Positions 19,496 to 28,632 of a DNA stretch of 64,000 bases are shown in pieces. The stretch spans positions 248,001-312,000 of the forward strand of contig JAXGNN010000002.1 of the NCBI GenBank assembly GCA_040767925.1, written 5' to 3'. The position numbers were made by a program, and so were the translations under genes. How positions within the stretch are numbered: position 1 is the stretch's first letter; every line of letters starts with the position of its first letter. This stretch comes from Phil1 sp040767925 (lineage in GTDB: Bacteria; Bacillota; Clostridia; Christensenellales; CAG-138). The notes below the pieces were generated by a model that saw only the letters and a program-made list of their open reading frames with translations, had not been told where the DNA came from and made no database searches.

Positions 19496-20056
19496 ATGGC
19501 GAAAAAAGACATTCAAGAATTTACGGACAGCCTCGGTTTCGGACAGCCCGTTTCAGAGCAAGAGCTTAAAGCCATCGTCAAAAACGCGTATATGGACCGC
19601 TCGCGCCAGGTCTGGTTTATTTACAGAAAAATCAAAGAGTTGTATCCCGAGATCGACGCCGAGCGCATCATACGCGAGGGTTCGTGGGATTTTGGAATCT
19701 ATCAGGGGAACCAGATCGCGGAGAAATACGGCGCGGAGAACATCGGCCCGAAGGAAGCGCTGCTGGGGCAGACGAGCAAGGGCGGCATGCTCGTGTTCGA
19801 GCAGGAGATCGCCGAGGTTGAGGACGACAGGGCCGTCAAGCTGTTCCACGCGTGCCCGCACTGCGAGGCGATCCGGGAGCTCGGGGCGACGCCCGCGGAG
19901 ATCAAAGCCTTCTGCCGCGATATGATCGGCGCGTGCGATTACGCGATCATCCACCCCTTCCCCCATGTGGCCATCGATTTCCCCACGACCGTGGCCGACG
20001 GGGAGGGCGAGCCGTGCCGCATGACCATCACGCGGGCGGACGGCGAGGGCCGTTGA
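19496..20056 (+). CDS. Putative L-2-amino-thiazoline-4-carboxylate hydrolase-like protein
   Basis: 186 residues from the ATG at 19496 (MAKKDIQEFTDSLG); the frame upstream to 19184 overlaps the previous gene and is rejected. The C-terminal half has the spacing CPHCEA...GA...FCRDMIGACDYAI...TTVADGEGEPC, which resembles the CP..A/C..D/G..C pattern I associate with ATC-hydrolase family proteins (assignment from memory, moderate). Such enzymes open a thiazoline ring toward S-carbamyl-cysteine, which would feed the cysteine desulfidase encoded just upstream. No signal or membrane segment. If the family call is wrong, it is a conserved cytosolic protein with a possible metal-binding cysteine cluster. 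Confidence 0.55.
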   Translation: MAKKDIQEFTDSLGFGQPVSEQELKAIVKNAYMDRSRQVWFIYRKIKELYPEIDAERIIREGSWDFGIYQGNQIAEKYGAENIGPKEALLGQTSKGGMLVFEQEIAEVEDDRAVKLFHACPHCEAIRELGATPAEIKAFCRDMIGACDYAIIHPFPHVAIDFPTTVADGEGEPCRMTITRADGEGR

Positions 20057-20097
20057 ATCACCCAACAGGAAGTCTAAATGAAAAGGGGCAATCACAG

Positions 20098-20769
20098 ATG
20101 GGGCGCAATCGTCCGGTCGTAACCTTCACCAAAGCGGATAGGATGATTTTCCACGCATACTGCTGCACGGCGGATGCGGTCGCCAAGCTTGTGGGCAGGC
20201 ACTGCGAGGTGGTCGTCCACTCGCTCGAGGATCCCGAGCATTCCGCCGTGAAGGTGGTGAACGGGAGCATCTCGGGCCGATCGGTCGGCGCGCCGCTGAC
20301 GAACCTCTGCTTCGATCTCATCAGGGACAGCGAAAAGACGGGCACCGACATACTCGGCCCGTACTATTCGCTGAGCACGGAGGGCAAAACCATCCGGAGC
20401 ATCACGACGATCATCCGGGGGGAGAACGGCCGCATCATCGGCCTGCTCTGCTTCAACATGGACCTCTCCTGCCCGTTCGACGGCCTGATGCAGGAATACA
20501 TGGCGGGCGTGGATCCGCAGGCGGTCGCCGTCTCTGAAATCTACCCGAAGACGGTGGAGGATCTGATCCACCACATGCTCAACGAAGCCGTGTCGGCCGC
20601 CAACGAATTGAAGGGCGTATCCCCGCTCGAAAAGAACCTCGCCGCCATACAGGCGATGACGGAAAAAGGGCTCTTTAACTTCAAGGGCGCCGTGGACATC
20701 GTGGCGCACGAACTGGGAATCTCCCGCACGACGGTCTATAACTACCTGCGCGATTCGCGCCTCAACTGA
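20098..20769 (+). CDS. YheO/DauR-type PAS-domain transcriptional regulator
   Basis: 223 residues from ATG 20098 (MGRNRPVVTF). A YheO-like PAS domain covers residues about 18-130 (VAKLVGRHCEVVVHSLEDPEH) and a C-terminal HTH_22 domain ends with VAHELGISRTTVYNYLRDSR. Members such as DauR control amino-acid catabolic genes. As the last gene of the plus-strand cassette it probably regulates the cysteine genes and perhaps the flanking liv operons. A bidirectional terminator follows. Confidence 0.88.
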   Translation: MGRNRPVVTFTKADRMIFHAYCCTADAVAKLVGRHCEVVVHSLEDPEHSAVKVVNGSISGRSVGAPLTNLCFDLIRDSEKTGTDILGPYYSLSTEGKTIRSITTIIRGENGRIIGLLCFNMDLSCPFDGLMQEYMAGVDPQAVAVSEIYPKTVEDLIHHMLNEAVSAANELKGVSPLEKNLAAIQAMTEKGLFNFKGAVDIVAHELGISRTTVYNYLRDSRLN

Positions 20770-20780
20770 AACCGGAAATA

Positions 20781-20823
20781 AGCTTATCAAAAAAAGCGGC
20801 AATGCCGCTTTTTCTGATAAGCT
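20781..20823. terminator. Bidirectional intrinsic terminator
   Basis: Nested arms AGCTTATC and GATAAGCT enclose AAAAGCGGC-AAT-GCCGCTTTTT. It lies between the convergent ends of the YheO-type gene and livF of operon 2, and has an A-run and a T-run for use in both directions. Confidence 0.9.
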
Positions 20824-20833
20824 GCGTTTTTTC

Positions 20834-21544
20834 TCAAGTCCCCAGGTACGCGGCCTTGACCGCCTCGTTGGCTAAAAGCTCCTTGCCGGGACCGGCCATG
20901 GTGATGCGCCCGGTTTCGAGCACGTAGCCCGTGTCGGCCGTGGAGAGCGCCATGTTGGCGTTCTGCTCGATCAAAAGGATCGTGACGCCGCGCTTGTTGA
21001 TCTCCTTGATGATATTGAATATGTCGCGCACGATGAGGGGCGCGAGCCCCAGCGAGGGCTCGTCCATCATCATCAGCTTCGGCCGGCTCATCAGCGCCCT
21101 GCCGACCGCGAGCATCTGCTGCTCGCCCCCGGAGAGCGTGCCGCCCGCCTGCCAGGACCTTTCCTTCAGGCGCGGGAAGAGCTCGTAGACCCAGGCGATG
21201 TCCTCAGACAGGTCGTCCTTTCGCATATACGCGCCCACGCGCAGATTCTCGATGACCGTGAGGTCCGGGAAAATGCGCCGCCCCTCGGGCACCAAAGTGA
21301 CGCCTTTCTTGACGATGGAGGTCGTGTCGCGCCCCGCGATGTTCTCGCCTTCGAACTCGATCGCGCCGCCCTTGAGCTTGACGAGCCCGGCGATCGCGCG
21401 CAGCGTCGAGCTTTTTCCGGCGCCGTTGGCGCCGATAAGCGTCACGATGTCGCCCTTGGCCACGTCGAAGGAGATGCCTTTCACGGCCTCGATGCCGCCG
21501 TAAGTGACTTTCAGATTCTTGATGCTCAGTATCGTCTCGCCCAT
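20834..21544 (-). CDS. livF: Branched-chain amino acid-type ABC transporter ATP-binding protein LivF (operon 2)
   Basis: 236 residues from ATG 21544 (MGETILSIKNLKVTYGG); the frame to 22033 is antisense shadow. Walker A GANGAGKSS, signature LSGGEQQMLAVGRAL and Walker B LMMMDEPSLGLAP are present. The start overlaps the livG stop by one base (TGATG). Confidence 0.93.
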   Translation of the reverse strand: MGETILSIKNLKVTYGGIEAVKGISFDVAKGDIVTLIGANGAGKSSTLRAIAGLVKLKGGAIEFEGENIAGRDTTSIVKKGVTLVPEGRRIFPDLTVIENLRVGAYMRKDDLSEDIAWVYELFPRLKERSWQAGGTLSGGEQQMLAVGRALMSRPKLMMMDEPSLGLAPLIVRDIFNIIKEINKRGVTILLIEQNANMALSTADTGYVLETGRITMAGPGKELLANEAVKAAYLGT

Positions 21545-22383
21545 CAGCCCACCCCCAGATATGCGTTTATGACGCGCGGGTCCGCCTGCACGACGGCGGG
21601 CGTCCCGCAGCTGATCAGCCGCCCGAAGTCGATCACATAAATGCGGTCGGAAAAGCGCATGACGAGATCCATATGGTGCTCGATCATGAAGATCGTCAGG
21701 TCGTATTTGTTCTTGATCTGCACGATGAACTCCCCGAGCTCCTGCGTTTCCTGCGGGTTCATGCCGGCCGCGGGCTCGTCGAGCAGCAGCAGCGTCGGAT
21801 CGGTCGCGAGGGCGCGCGCGATCTCCAGCCTGCGCTGGAGGCCGTAGGGCAGGCTCACCGCCAGATCGTCCGCGTACTGCAGGAGGTTCTGTTCCTCGAG
21901 CAAAGCGGCCGTCTCCTCGCGCATGCGCCTCTCCTCGGCACGGCTGATGCGCAGCGTCGCCGTCAACACGTTCTGCTTCGCCCGCATGTGCTTGGCCGTC
22001 AGCACGTTGTCGAAAACCGTCATGCTCTTCCACAGGCGGATGTTCTGGAACGTGCGCGCGATGCCGAGGCGCGTGATCTGGTCGGGCGTCGGGTCGACCG
22101 TGCGCAGGCCGACGTATTTCTTCGCGTTCTCCCCCGCGTAGAGCTTTTTCATTTTGCCGCGCGGGTGGTTCGCGACGATCGTTTTGCCGTTGAAGGTGAC
22201 GACGCCGTTCGTCGGCTCGTACACGCCGGTGACGCAGTTGAACGCCGTCGTCTTGCCGGCGCCGTTGGGGCCGATAAGCGCGACGATCTCGCCCCGGTTC
22301 ACCTCGAGAGACAGGTTGTTGACGGCGACGACGCCGCCGAACTGCATCGTCACATCCTCAAGGCACAGCACGTTCTCAGCCAT
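21544..22383 (-). CDS. livG: Branched-chain amino acid-type ABC transporter ATP-binding protein LivG (operon 2)
   Basis: 279 residues from ATG 22383, with GGAGG eight bases upstream (an in-frame GTG at 22389 is too close to it). Walker A GPNGAGKTTAFN and Walker B LLLLDEPAAGMNP are present. Compared with LivG of operon 1 it carries an extra charged insertion after the Walker A region (about residues 70-100, NHPRGKMKKLYAGENAKKY), before the ARTFQNIRLW motif. It overlaps livM by eight bases. Confidence 0.92.
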   Translation of the reverse strand: MAENVLCLEDVTMQFGGVVAVNNLSLEVNRGEIVALIGPNGAGKTTAFNCVTGVYEPTNGVVTFNGKTIVANHPRGKMKKLYAGENAKKYVGLRTVDPTPDQITRLGIARTFQNIRLWKSMTVFDNVLTAKHMRAKQNVLTATLRISRAEERRMREETAALLEEQNLLQYADDLAVSLPYGLQRRLEIARALATDPTLLLLDEPAAGMNPQETQELGEFIVQIKNKYDLTIFMIEHHMDLVMRFSDRIYVIDFGRLISCGTPAVVQADPRVINAYLGVG

Positions 22384-23506
22384 TCGCACCGCCTCCTTTC
22401 ATCGGATCCGCCGGTTTCGGCCTTTTTTTAAAAAGCCCCGCGAGCCCGCGGAAGGAAATTTCCCTGTCCCCCATCAGACCCTTGGCGAAGAAGAGCACGA
22501 TCACCATGATGATGAGCGAGAAGATGAATTTGCGGAATCCCGAGCGGAACAGCGTCGCGGAGTCGATGCCGAGGAACCTTCCCATGTCCAGCCCGCGCAG
22601 CCACCACTCGGAGCACGCGATATAGAGGAAACTCGCGATGCTGGAGCCGGAAATGGAGCCGATGCCGCCGATGACGACGATCAGAAGGATCTCGTAGGTC
22701 ATGGCGCTCTTGAACTGCGCCGCCTGCACCGTGTACTGGTACATCGCGAGGAGCGCGCCGGAGACGCCCGCGAAGAAGGAGCTGATCACGAAGCTCATCT
22801 CTTTGTGCTTGAAGAGGTTGATGCCCATGGCCTCCGCCGCAATCTCATCATCCCGGATCGCTTTAAACGCGCGGCCGTAGGAGGAGTTGATGAGCAGCAC
22901 GATCAGCGCGACGCAGGCGCCCGCCGCGAAGAACACGAACAGCGTCGGCGGGAACGGGATGTCCGTAAAGGGGATGGTCACGTCCGTCAGGTCCTTGTAC
23001 GAGCGCAGGACGTTCGCGCCGTTCGTGACCGGGCCCAGGCTGTCCCACTGGAAGATGGCGCGGATGATCTCCGCGAAGCCCAGAGTGGCGATCGCCAGAT
23101 AGTCCGATTTCAGGCGCAGCACCGGCAAGCCGATGAGCGCCGCGAAGAACGCCGCGGCAAGCCCTGCGCAGAGGAGGGCGACGAAGATGCCCGTGTCGAA
23201 CTGGACGGCGCATTCGTAATACTTATAGACCTGCTCGGAGAGCTTCACCGCGACCGGCATGGTGAAGATCGCGTAGGTATACGCGCCGATGAGCATGAAG
23301 CCCGCCTGCCCCAGCGAAAAGAGGCCCGTAAAGCCGTTGAGCAGGTTCATCGAAACGGCGACGAGGGAATAGATGGCGCCCTTCTTGAGCACGGTGAAGA
23401 TGATATGCCCGGGGTTCATCGTCCGCTCCAGGATATAGACCGCTATGTAGATGAGCGCGATGGCGCCAAAGGCGATCCAAAGCTCCAATTTGCTTTTCTT
23501 TTTCAT
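22376..23506 (-). CDS. livM: Branched-chain amino acid-type ABC transporter permease LivM (operon 2)
   Basis: 376 residues, about nine hydrophobic segments, with MNLLNGFTGLFSLGQAGFM and the coupling motif KAIRDDEIAAEAMGINLF. GAGGAGGGGGAGG precedes the ATG. The C terminus is lysine/proline-rich and ends in a glycine-rich tail. Confidence 0.92.
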   Translation of the reverse strand: MKKKSKLELWIAFGAIALIYIAVYILERTMNPGHIIFTVLKKGAIYSLVAVSMNLLNGFTGLFSLGQAGFMLIGAYTYAIFTMPVAVKLSEQVYKYYECAVQFDTGIFVALLCAGLAAAFFAALIGLPVLRLKSDYLAIATLGFAEIIRAIFQWDSLGPVTNGANVLRSYKDLTDVTIPFTDIPFPPTLFVFFAAGACVALIVLLINSSYGRAFKAIRDDEIAAEAMGINLFKHKEMSFVISSFFAGVSGALLAMYQYTVQAAQFKSAMTYEILLIVVIGGIGSISGSSIASFLYIACSEWWLRGLDMGRFLGIDSATLFRSGFRKFIFSLIIMVIVLFFAKGLMGDREISFRGLAGLFKKRPKPADPMKGGGANG

Positions 23507-23518
23507 GCCTCCCCCTCC

Positions 23519-24433
23519 TCAGACCTTGTCCGTGGCCTTCTCGCCGAAGAGCCCCGTGGGCTTCACGACAAGGATGATGATGAGCAGCGCAAACGTGAAC
23601 GCGTCGGAGAAGGTTGTCCAGCCGCTCCCGCCGATGCCGAAGATCGAACTGCCGCCCTTGATGATGTTCTCGCAGATGCCGATAATGAACGCCCCGAGGA
23701 CCGCGCCCGGTATGCTGCCGATCCCCCCGAACACCGCCGCCACGAAGCACTTAAGGCCCGGCATGCCGCCGGAAATCGGGGTGACGGACGCGTAGTTCGT
23801 GAAATACAGCAGGGAGCCCACCGCCGCCAGGAACGAGCCGATCACGAAGGTGACGGAGATGACCGCGTCGATCTTGATGCCCATGAGCTGGCTCGTTTCA
23901 AAATCCCTGGAGACGGCCCGCATCGCCATGCCGATCTTCGTATGCTTGATCATGAGCGTCAGAAGGATCACGAGCAGAAGCGTGAGAACGGGCGTCACAA
24001 GCGTGACCATCTTCGTGGTCGCGCCCCAGATGACGACCGTGTCGGAGAGCCAGGGAATCGCGGGATAGACCTTCGCGAGGCCGCCCGTAAAGTACAGCGC
24101 GGCGTTCTGCAAAAGATACGACACGCCGATGGCGCTGATCATCACGGACATGCGCGGCGCGCCGCGCAGGGGCTTATAGGCCGCGCGCTCGATGAGGAAG
24201 CCCAGGACGACGGTCATGACGAGCACCATCGGGATGGTCACCGTCACCGGCAGAGAGGCCGAGAGGTAGACCATCATCAAGCCCGCGCCCATGAACACGT
24301 CCCCGTGCGCGAAGTTGATGAGGCGGAGTATGCCATAAACCATCGTGTAGCCGATGGCGATGAGCGCGTACTGTCCGCCCACCGAGATGCCCGAGAGGAT
24401 GTAGGAGAGATTGTCGTGCAGAAACTCAAACAT
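23519..24433 (-). CDS. livH: Branched-chain amino acid-type ABC transporter permease LivH (operon 2)
   Basis: 304 residues from ATG 24433 (MFEFLHDNLSYILSGISVGG). An in-frame ATG five codons earlier (24448) is possible, but GGAGG lies between the two and serves the downstream one. Typical motifs are ALIAIGYTMVYGILRLINFAHGD and AMRAVSRDFETSQLMGI. Confidence 0.92.
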   Translation of the reverse strand: MFEFLHDNLSYILSGISVGGQYALIAIGYTMVYGILRLINFAHGDVFMGAGLMMVYLSASLPVTVTIPMVLVMTVVLGFLIERAAYKPLRGAPRMSVMISAIGVSYLLQNAALYFTGGLAKVYPAIPWLSDTVVIWGATTKMVTLVTPVLTLLLVILLTLMIKHTKIGMAMRAVSRDFETSQLMGIKIDAVISVTFVIGSFLAAVGSLLYFTNYASVTPISGGMPGLKCFVAAVFGGIGSIPGAVLGAFIIGICENIIKGGSSIFGIGGSGWTTFSDAFTFALLIIILVVKPTGLFGEKATDKV

Positions 24434-24451
24434 TTCTTTCGCCTCCATATA

Positions 24452-24496
24452 TGCCGCTTGAAAAAGGAACGCCCTGCATTCCCTTTTGAAGCGGCA
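24452..24496 (-). promoter_or_regulatory. Intercistronic stem-loop between livK and livH (operon 2)
   Basis: TGCCGCTT pairs with AAGCGGCA, and the inner arms AAAAAGGAA and TTCCCTTTT pair with one bulge, giving a stem of about 17 bp. It lies in the same place as the stem-loop in operon 1 and abuts the livH ribosome site. Confidence 0.6.
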
Positions 24497-24584
24497 TAAG
24501 GCATCGTTGACCCGAAGCGCGATGCCGTCGTTTTTACAAAGCGCGGCGGGGGTAACCGACCCCCGCCGCCCGGCAAACTTCGCG

Positions 24585-25787
24585 TTATTCGATCGTGACG
24601 GCGGGCAGGGCGTCCCACTTGCCCGTCTCGGTGTTGCAGTGCTTGACGTAGGCGGTGTTGCGGATCGCGTCGCCGTTGACCTGGTCGAGCGCGATGGGGC
24701 CGGACACGCCCGTATACTCGGTGGACCACAGGGCCTCCATGATGGCGGCGGGATCTGTGCTGCCGGCCTTCTTCATGGCCTCGAGCGCGAAGTAGTACGC
24801 GTCGTAGCCCATGGCCGTGACGGCCGCGACCGTGTCGTCCCCGCCGTTGTTGGCAAGGCGGGTGGCGTCGGCCTTGACCCACTCCTTAAAGCCGTTATCG
24901 AAATCGGCGTTCGCGCCCTCGGGATAGAAGGTGGTGACGGTGACGTCGACATTCTTGCCCTTGGCGGCCTGCAGGATCACGTTGGAATCCCAGGTATCGC
25001 CCGCGAGGATGGGCATCCCGAGGCTCTGCGCCTGCGCCTGGTCGATGATGAGCTGCGCGGCTTCGGTGGAGACGGGCGAGAAGAACACGCCGCAGCCCTC
25101 GTTCTTGGCGTTGTTGATGTAGGAGGTGAAGTCGGAGTTGCCGTCAGGGAAGGTATCCTGGACGCATACGCCGCCGAGCCCCTCAAACGCCTCGACAAAG
25201 TAGTTCACGAGGCCGCCGGAGTAATCGTCGCCCAGCTTGGAGAGGCAGTACGCCTTCTTGATGCCCAGTTCGTTAAAGGCATAGTTGGCGAGCACGGTGC
25301 CCTGGAACGGATCGAGGAAGCAGACGCGGAAATAATGCGTGTTGCCCTCGGTGACCTGGGGGTTCGTGCAGGTGATGCCGACGCAGGGGATGCCCGCGGC
25401 CTCGAACGTCGGGGACGCCGCGATGGACACGCCGGAGCCGTAGGAGCCGAGCACCACGCTGACGCCGGCCGAGACAAGCGTCGAGGCGGCGGAAGCCGCC
25501 TTGTCGTTGGAGCTCTCGTTGTCGACCTTGACGAGCTGGACGTCGTACGTCTTGCCGCCGATCTCAACGGTGGGGCTCACGAAGTTCGCGTACTCCACGC
25601 CGAGGGTTTCCTGCTTTCCGCCGGCGCCGTTATCGCCGGAGGCAGGCTCGAACACGCCGATCTTCACGACGGGATTGCCCGAACCGGACTGGCCGCCGGA
25701 CCCGGGCTGGTCCGTGTTGGGCTGTCCGCAGGCGCCAAGGGAGAGCACGAGCACGAGCGCCAGGAGAATTGCCAGGATTTTCTTCAT
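24585..25787 (-). CDS. livK: ABC transporter substrate-binding lipoprotein, LivK type (operon 2)
   Basis: 400 residues from ATG 25787 (MKKILAILLALVLVLSLGAC), with a GGGAGG site; the frame to 25850 is rejected. The lipobox is LGAC, followed by a Gly/Ser/Gln-rich linker and a type I binding fold (VVKIGVFEPASGDNGAGGKQ). Differences from LivK of operon 1 suggest another ligand. Confidence 0.9.
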   Translation of the reverse strand: MKKILAILLALVLVLSLGACGQPNTDQPGSGGQSGSGNPVVKIGVFEPASGDNGAGGKQETLGVEYANFVSPTVEIGGKTYDVQLVKVDNESSNDKAASAASTLVSAGVSVVLGSYGSGVSIAASPTFEAAGIPCVGITCTNPQVTEGNTHYFRVCFLDPFQGTVLANYAFNELGIKKAYCLSKLGDDYSGGLVNYFVEAFEGLGGVCVQDTFPDGNSDFTSYINNAKNEGCGVFFSPVSTEAAQLIIDQAQAQSLGMPILAGDTWDSNVILQAAKGKNVDVTVTTFYPEGANADFDNGFKEWVKADATRLANNGGDDTVAAVTAMGYDAYYFALEAMKKAGSTDPAAIMEALWSTEYTGVSGPIALDQVNGDAIRNTAYVKHCNTETGKWDALPAVTIE

Positions 25788-25868
25788 TGATGTTTTCCTC
25801 CCTGTAAATGATTGGACGCCAGAAGAATCCGTATAAGCGGACGCTGGCATTCCGATATCTTATGCATG

Positions 25869-25897
25869 ATTATAATCTGAAATCCCGATGAATGCAA
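25869..25897 (-). promoter_or_regulatory. Sigma-A promoter of liv operon 2
   Basis: On the minus strand TTGCAT (25892-25897), 17 bases, TATAAT (25869-25874). The -35 context GTTGCATT is shared with the liv operon 1 promoter. The rest of the gap 25898-26075 shows no gene and no strong terminator. Confidence 0.8.
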
Positions 25898-26075
25898 CAC
25901 TTGCAGTTCACGATGGATACATAATTTGTCCTTATTACAGCCGTATAAAAATCAACAAAAAGCGCGTCGCCAAAAAGCGGCGCCTATACAGGGCCGTTCG
26001 GCGGTTTTCCTCGCCGCGGCACGCGGCCGGCCCGGAGGCGGCGGCTTTAAATAAGTTTCAGTTTTTGCCCGGGCC

Positions 26076-27899
26076 TCAGCGCACCAGCGCCTGCGCCACG
26101 CTATGGGGCTTCACCCGCAGGGTCAGGCTGCCCCGCTCCAAGGATACGCCGGCGCTCTTGCCCAGGATCAGCTCGACGCTATTTTGGAACGGATGCCAGA
26201 GTTCGCAGCCGCCCTCGATCTCATCGGGCCCGTCGTTGTAGAACGAGTAGATCGAGGCGGTCTCGCGCTCGTTTGTGAACACGTTGCAGTAGAGGTTTTC
26301 GCGGGTCGTCGGGTAAAGCGGGATGGGCTTTCCGGTCTGGAAAATATCTTTATATTTCAGGTAAACCGCCTTCCACGCCTTGATCATGGCCTTCTGCTCC
26401 TCCGCGAAGGGCATCCAGCGCCCGAAGATATCCTGCCAGATCACGATGGGCGCGCCGCCGAACATGGCGCGGTTGATGAGGCGGGTCTTGTCCTCATAGC
26501 GCGCCCAGCGGGAAATCTGCGGTGCGAGGTGGATGGGCAGCAGGAAGCGCAGCACGTCCACCTCCGGCATCGCCTCGCAGCGCCAGTATTCGTCCCACGA
26601 GGTCGTGATGAGCTCCACCGGCAGCTTTTTGGTCGGGTGGAACTGCGAGGTCAACACGAGGCCGGGCCGCACTTGATTGAGCTTCTCGCGGAAGGAGGCC
26701 GGGATGCTGTACATGGTGTCGAGCTGCCAGCCGTCCGCGTTTGTGTCGGCGGTGATGCGGGCGAACTCGTCCCCCATGGAGTCCTCGCACTCCCGCGGGC
26801 CCTGATCCCACGGGATGTAGGGAAGAAACACCGGCACGCCGCGGGCGTGGAATTTCCCCACGGCCTCGCGCAGCGCCTCGCGCCCGCCGGGGAAATCGTC
26901 GTAGAAATCCCACTGGGTCCTCTTGTCGATTCCGAGGCGCGGATACTGGTTCCAGATGGTCACCGTGTCGTACCCGCCGAACGCCTCGCCCTGTTCGAGC
27001 AGGCCGTCGACGTCGATTTCCATCTTCCGATGGTCGAACCCCTCCTTGCCGAAGAAGAAGACGAAGTTGTGCACGGCGCAGTCGTTGAACCACTTGAGGT
27101 CGGGCTTTTCGTATTCCGTGAAGCAGTAGGGCGCCTTCCAGAAATCGCGGTAGCGCGCGAACGCCTCGGGCCAGCCGCGCGTGATGCCCGTGACGATCAA
27201 TTCCATCGTGTCGTTGAACGAGGCGTCCGGACAGATGCGAACGAAGCTGTTGCGGATTTCCTCCTCGGTTTCCATCGCGGCGAGCAGCTTGTTCACAAGC
27301 TGCGAGGAGCCCTCGTTGTTGAGGTCGCTCTGGCTCGGGAACGTGACGGAAAAGCCGGTTTTCCCGTCCGCGCCCAGCACGACCATCGGCGGGCGTATAT
27401 CCGAGCTATACTGGTAATCGCGAAGCGGCATCAGGATCTTCCTGCCAGCGCGGCTTCGAAAGGGGCAGGCCGGCGGCAGCAGCGTGCTGTACCTGCCGCA
27501 TTCCAGCTCGTTGAGAACGGGGAGCCTGAAGCGGCTCTCATACGGCACGCCGAATTTATAGCCGTCGTAGACCTGCGCGAGGATGCGGATGGATTGGCGG
27601 CGGTCGTTCATGAAATGCAGCCGCACCTTCAATTTTTCGGCCTCGTTTTCAAAGAGCAGGGTCACGAGGTCCTCCGTCGCGTCCTCGAAGCTTATGGCGT
27701 CCGTCAGAACGAAATCGCGGCTGGTCAGGTCCTTCCCGTAGATGCGCATCACGAACGCCTCGCGGTCGCGGTTGGCCACAGCGCCGCAGTGGAGGTTGGT
27801 CAGCTCCCGGATGAGCGCGCCCTCGGAGAAATCGACCGACAGCCGCAGGGCGTCGTTTTGCATGGTAAACGCGCGCGCGCCTTTATCGAACAGCAGCAT
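26076..27899 (-). CDS. Glycoside hydrolase-like protein, copy 1 (last gene of the BMP-transporter operon)
   Basis: 607 residues, no signal peptide, so cytoplasmic. Residues 1 to about 260 look like a beta-sandwich; the second half looks like a TIM barrel with segments GGYDTVTIWNQYPRLGIDKR, ADGWQLDTMYSIP, LITTSWDEYWR and PIVIWQDIFGRWMPF. The conserved Asp in WQLD and the Asp/Glu of SWDEYW are plausible catalytic acids as in alpha-galactosidase-type clans, but the family is not recognised with certainty. It is paralogous along its length to the product of 30141-31955. It begins one base after the FGE-like gene, whose end contains its GGAGG site. Confidence 0.6.
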   Translation of the reverse strand: MLLFDKGARAFTMQNDALRLSVDFSEGALIRELTNLHCGAVANRDREAFVMRIYGKDLTSRDFVLTDAISFEDATEDLVTLLFENEAEKLKVRLHFMNDRRQSIRILAQVYDGYKFGVPYESRFRLPVLNELECGRYSTLLPPACPFRSRAGRKILMPLRDYQYSSDIRPPMVVLGADGKTGFSVTFPSQSDLNNEGSSQLVNKLLAAMETEEEIRNSFVRICPDASFNDTMELIVTGITRGWPEAFARYRDFWKAPYCFTEYEKPDLKWFNDCAVHNFVFFFGKEGFDHRKMEIDVDGLLEQGEAFGGYDTVTIWNQYPRLGIDKRTQWDFYDDFPGGREALREAVGKFHARGVPVFLPYIPWDQGPRECEDSMGDEFARITADTNADGWQLDTMYSIPASFREKLNQVRPGLVLTSQFHPTKKLPVELITTSWDEYWRCEAMPEVDVLRFLLPIHLAPQISRWARYEDKTRLINRAMFGGAPIVIWQDIFGRWMPFAEEQKAMIKAWKAVYLKYKDIFQTGKPIPLYPTTRENLYCNVFTNERETASIYSFYNDGPDEIEGGCELWHPFQNSVELILGKSAGVSLERGSLTLRVKPHSVAQALVR

Positions 27900-27900
27900 C

Positions 27901-28605
27901 TTAGCTTACCTCCTTCACGCAGCGGAATCCGACCGTCTCGAAGCGGTTCATGGCGTCGCCCAGCAGATGCACCTTGAGGTGGCTGTCGTTCTGCAGCGCG
28001 CCGCACTCGGCGTGCCAGTAATACGGCGCGTTATGGCAGCTTCCGCCCTTGAGCGCAATGAAATAATGCGCGTCCCCGTCGTCCGCGTGGGTTTCGGCGG
28101 TGAACTCCCACACGTTGCCGCACATGTTGTAGAGCCCGAAGGGCGACTTCCCTTCCGGGCGGCTGTTTACCGGCTCCAAACGGTCGGTATAGACGTTGCA
28201 CTTCGCGTAGTCCTTCTCGTTGCCCCATGGCCACAAAAGCTTGTTCGGGCCGCCCGCGAGGTACTGCCACTCCGGCTCGGTGGGCAGGCGCTTGCCGTAG
28301 AAGGCCGCGTAGGCGCGCGCGTCGTCCTGCGAGACGTTGACGACCGGCAGGTCGGCCTCGTCCGGTCCGTATTTGCCGTTTTCCCAGTGCTTGAGGTAGT
28401 TGCGCACGTTTTCGGGGCGGTAGCCGCTCGCCTGGATGAACTCGTAAAACATGGCGTTCGTCACGCAATAGACGTCCGCCTCCAGCGGGCCCACCGTCTC
28501 CGGGCGCGGGCCGTGGTCCATCTGGCAGTCGCCCTCCATGATGCGGTGCACGACCCGGAAGATGTAGCTGCCCCGCTCGATCCGCACGGTTTTTTGCTCG
28601 ATCAT
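27901..28605 (-). CDS. Formylglycine-generating-enzyme-like (SUMF1 fold) protein, copy 1
   Basis: 234 residues with SUMF1/FGE-sulfatase signatures: TNAMFYEFIQASGYRP, LPVVNVSQDDARAYAAFYGKRLPTEPEWQYLAGG, PWGNE, SPFGLYNMCGNVWEFTAE and ETVGFRCV. The reactive cysteine pair of true formylglycine-generating enzymes (pattern GGS-x-x-C...C) is not kept: this protein has GGSCHNAPYYWHAECGAL. No sulfatase gene is nearby, so sulfatase activation is unlikely. Its tight pairing with a glycosidase-like gene, duplicated at 30141-32661, suggests a shared substrate or a complex. Confidence 0.75.
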   Translation of the reverse strand: MIEQKTVRIERGSYIFRVVHRIMEGDCQMDHGPRPETVGPLEADVYCVTNAMFYEFIQASGYRPENVRNYLKHWENGKYGPDEADLPVVNVSQDDARAYAAFYGKRLPTEPEWQYLAGGPNKLLWPWGNEKDYAKCNVYTDRLEPVNSRPEGKSPFGLYNMCGNVWEFTAETHADDGDAHYFIALKGGSCHNAPYYWHAECGALQNDSHLKVHLLGDAMNRFETVGFRCVKEVS

Positions 28606-28632
28606 GTCCGTTTCTCCGTTTTATTGTTATCG

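Noticed and set aside
22154..24499. Plus-strand frame of 781 codons opposite liv operon 2
   Set aside because: Antisense shadow of livG, livM and livH; no recognisable domain.
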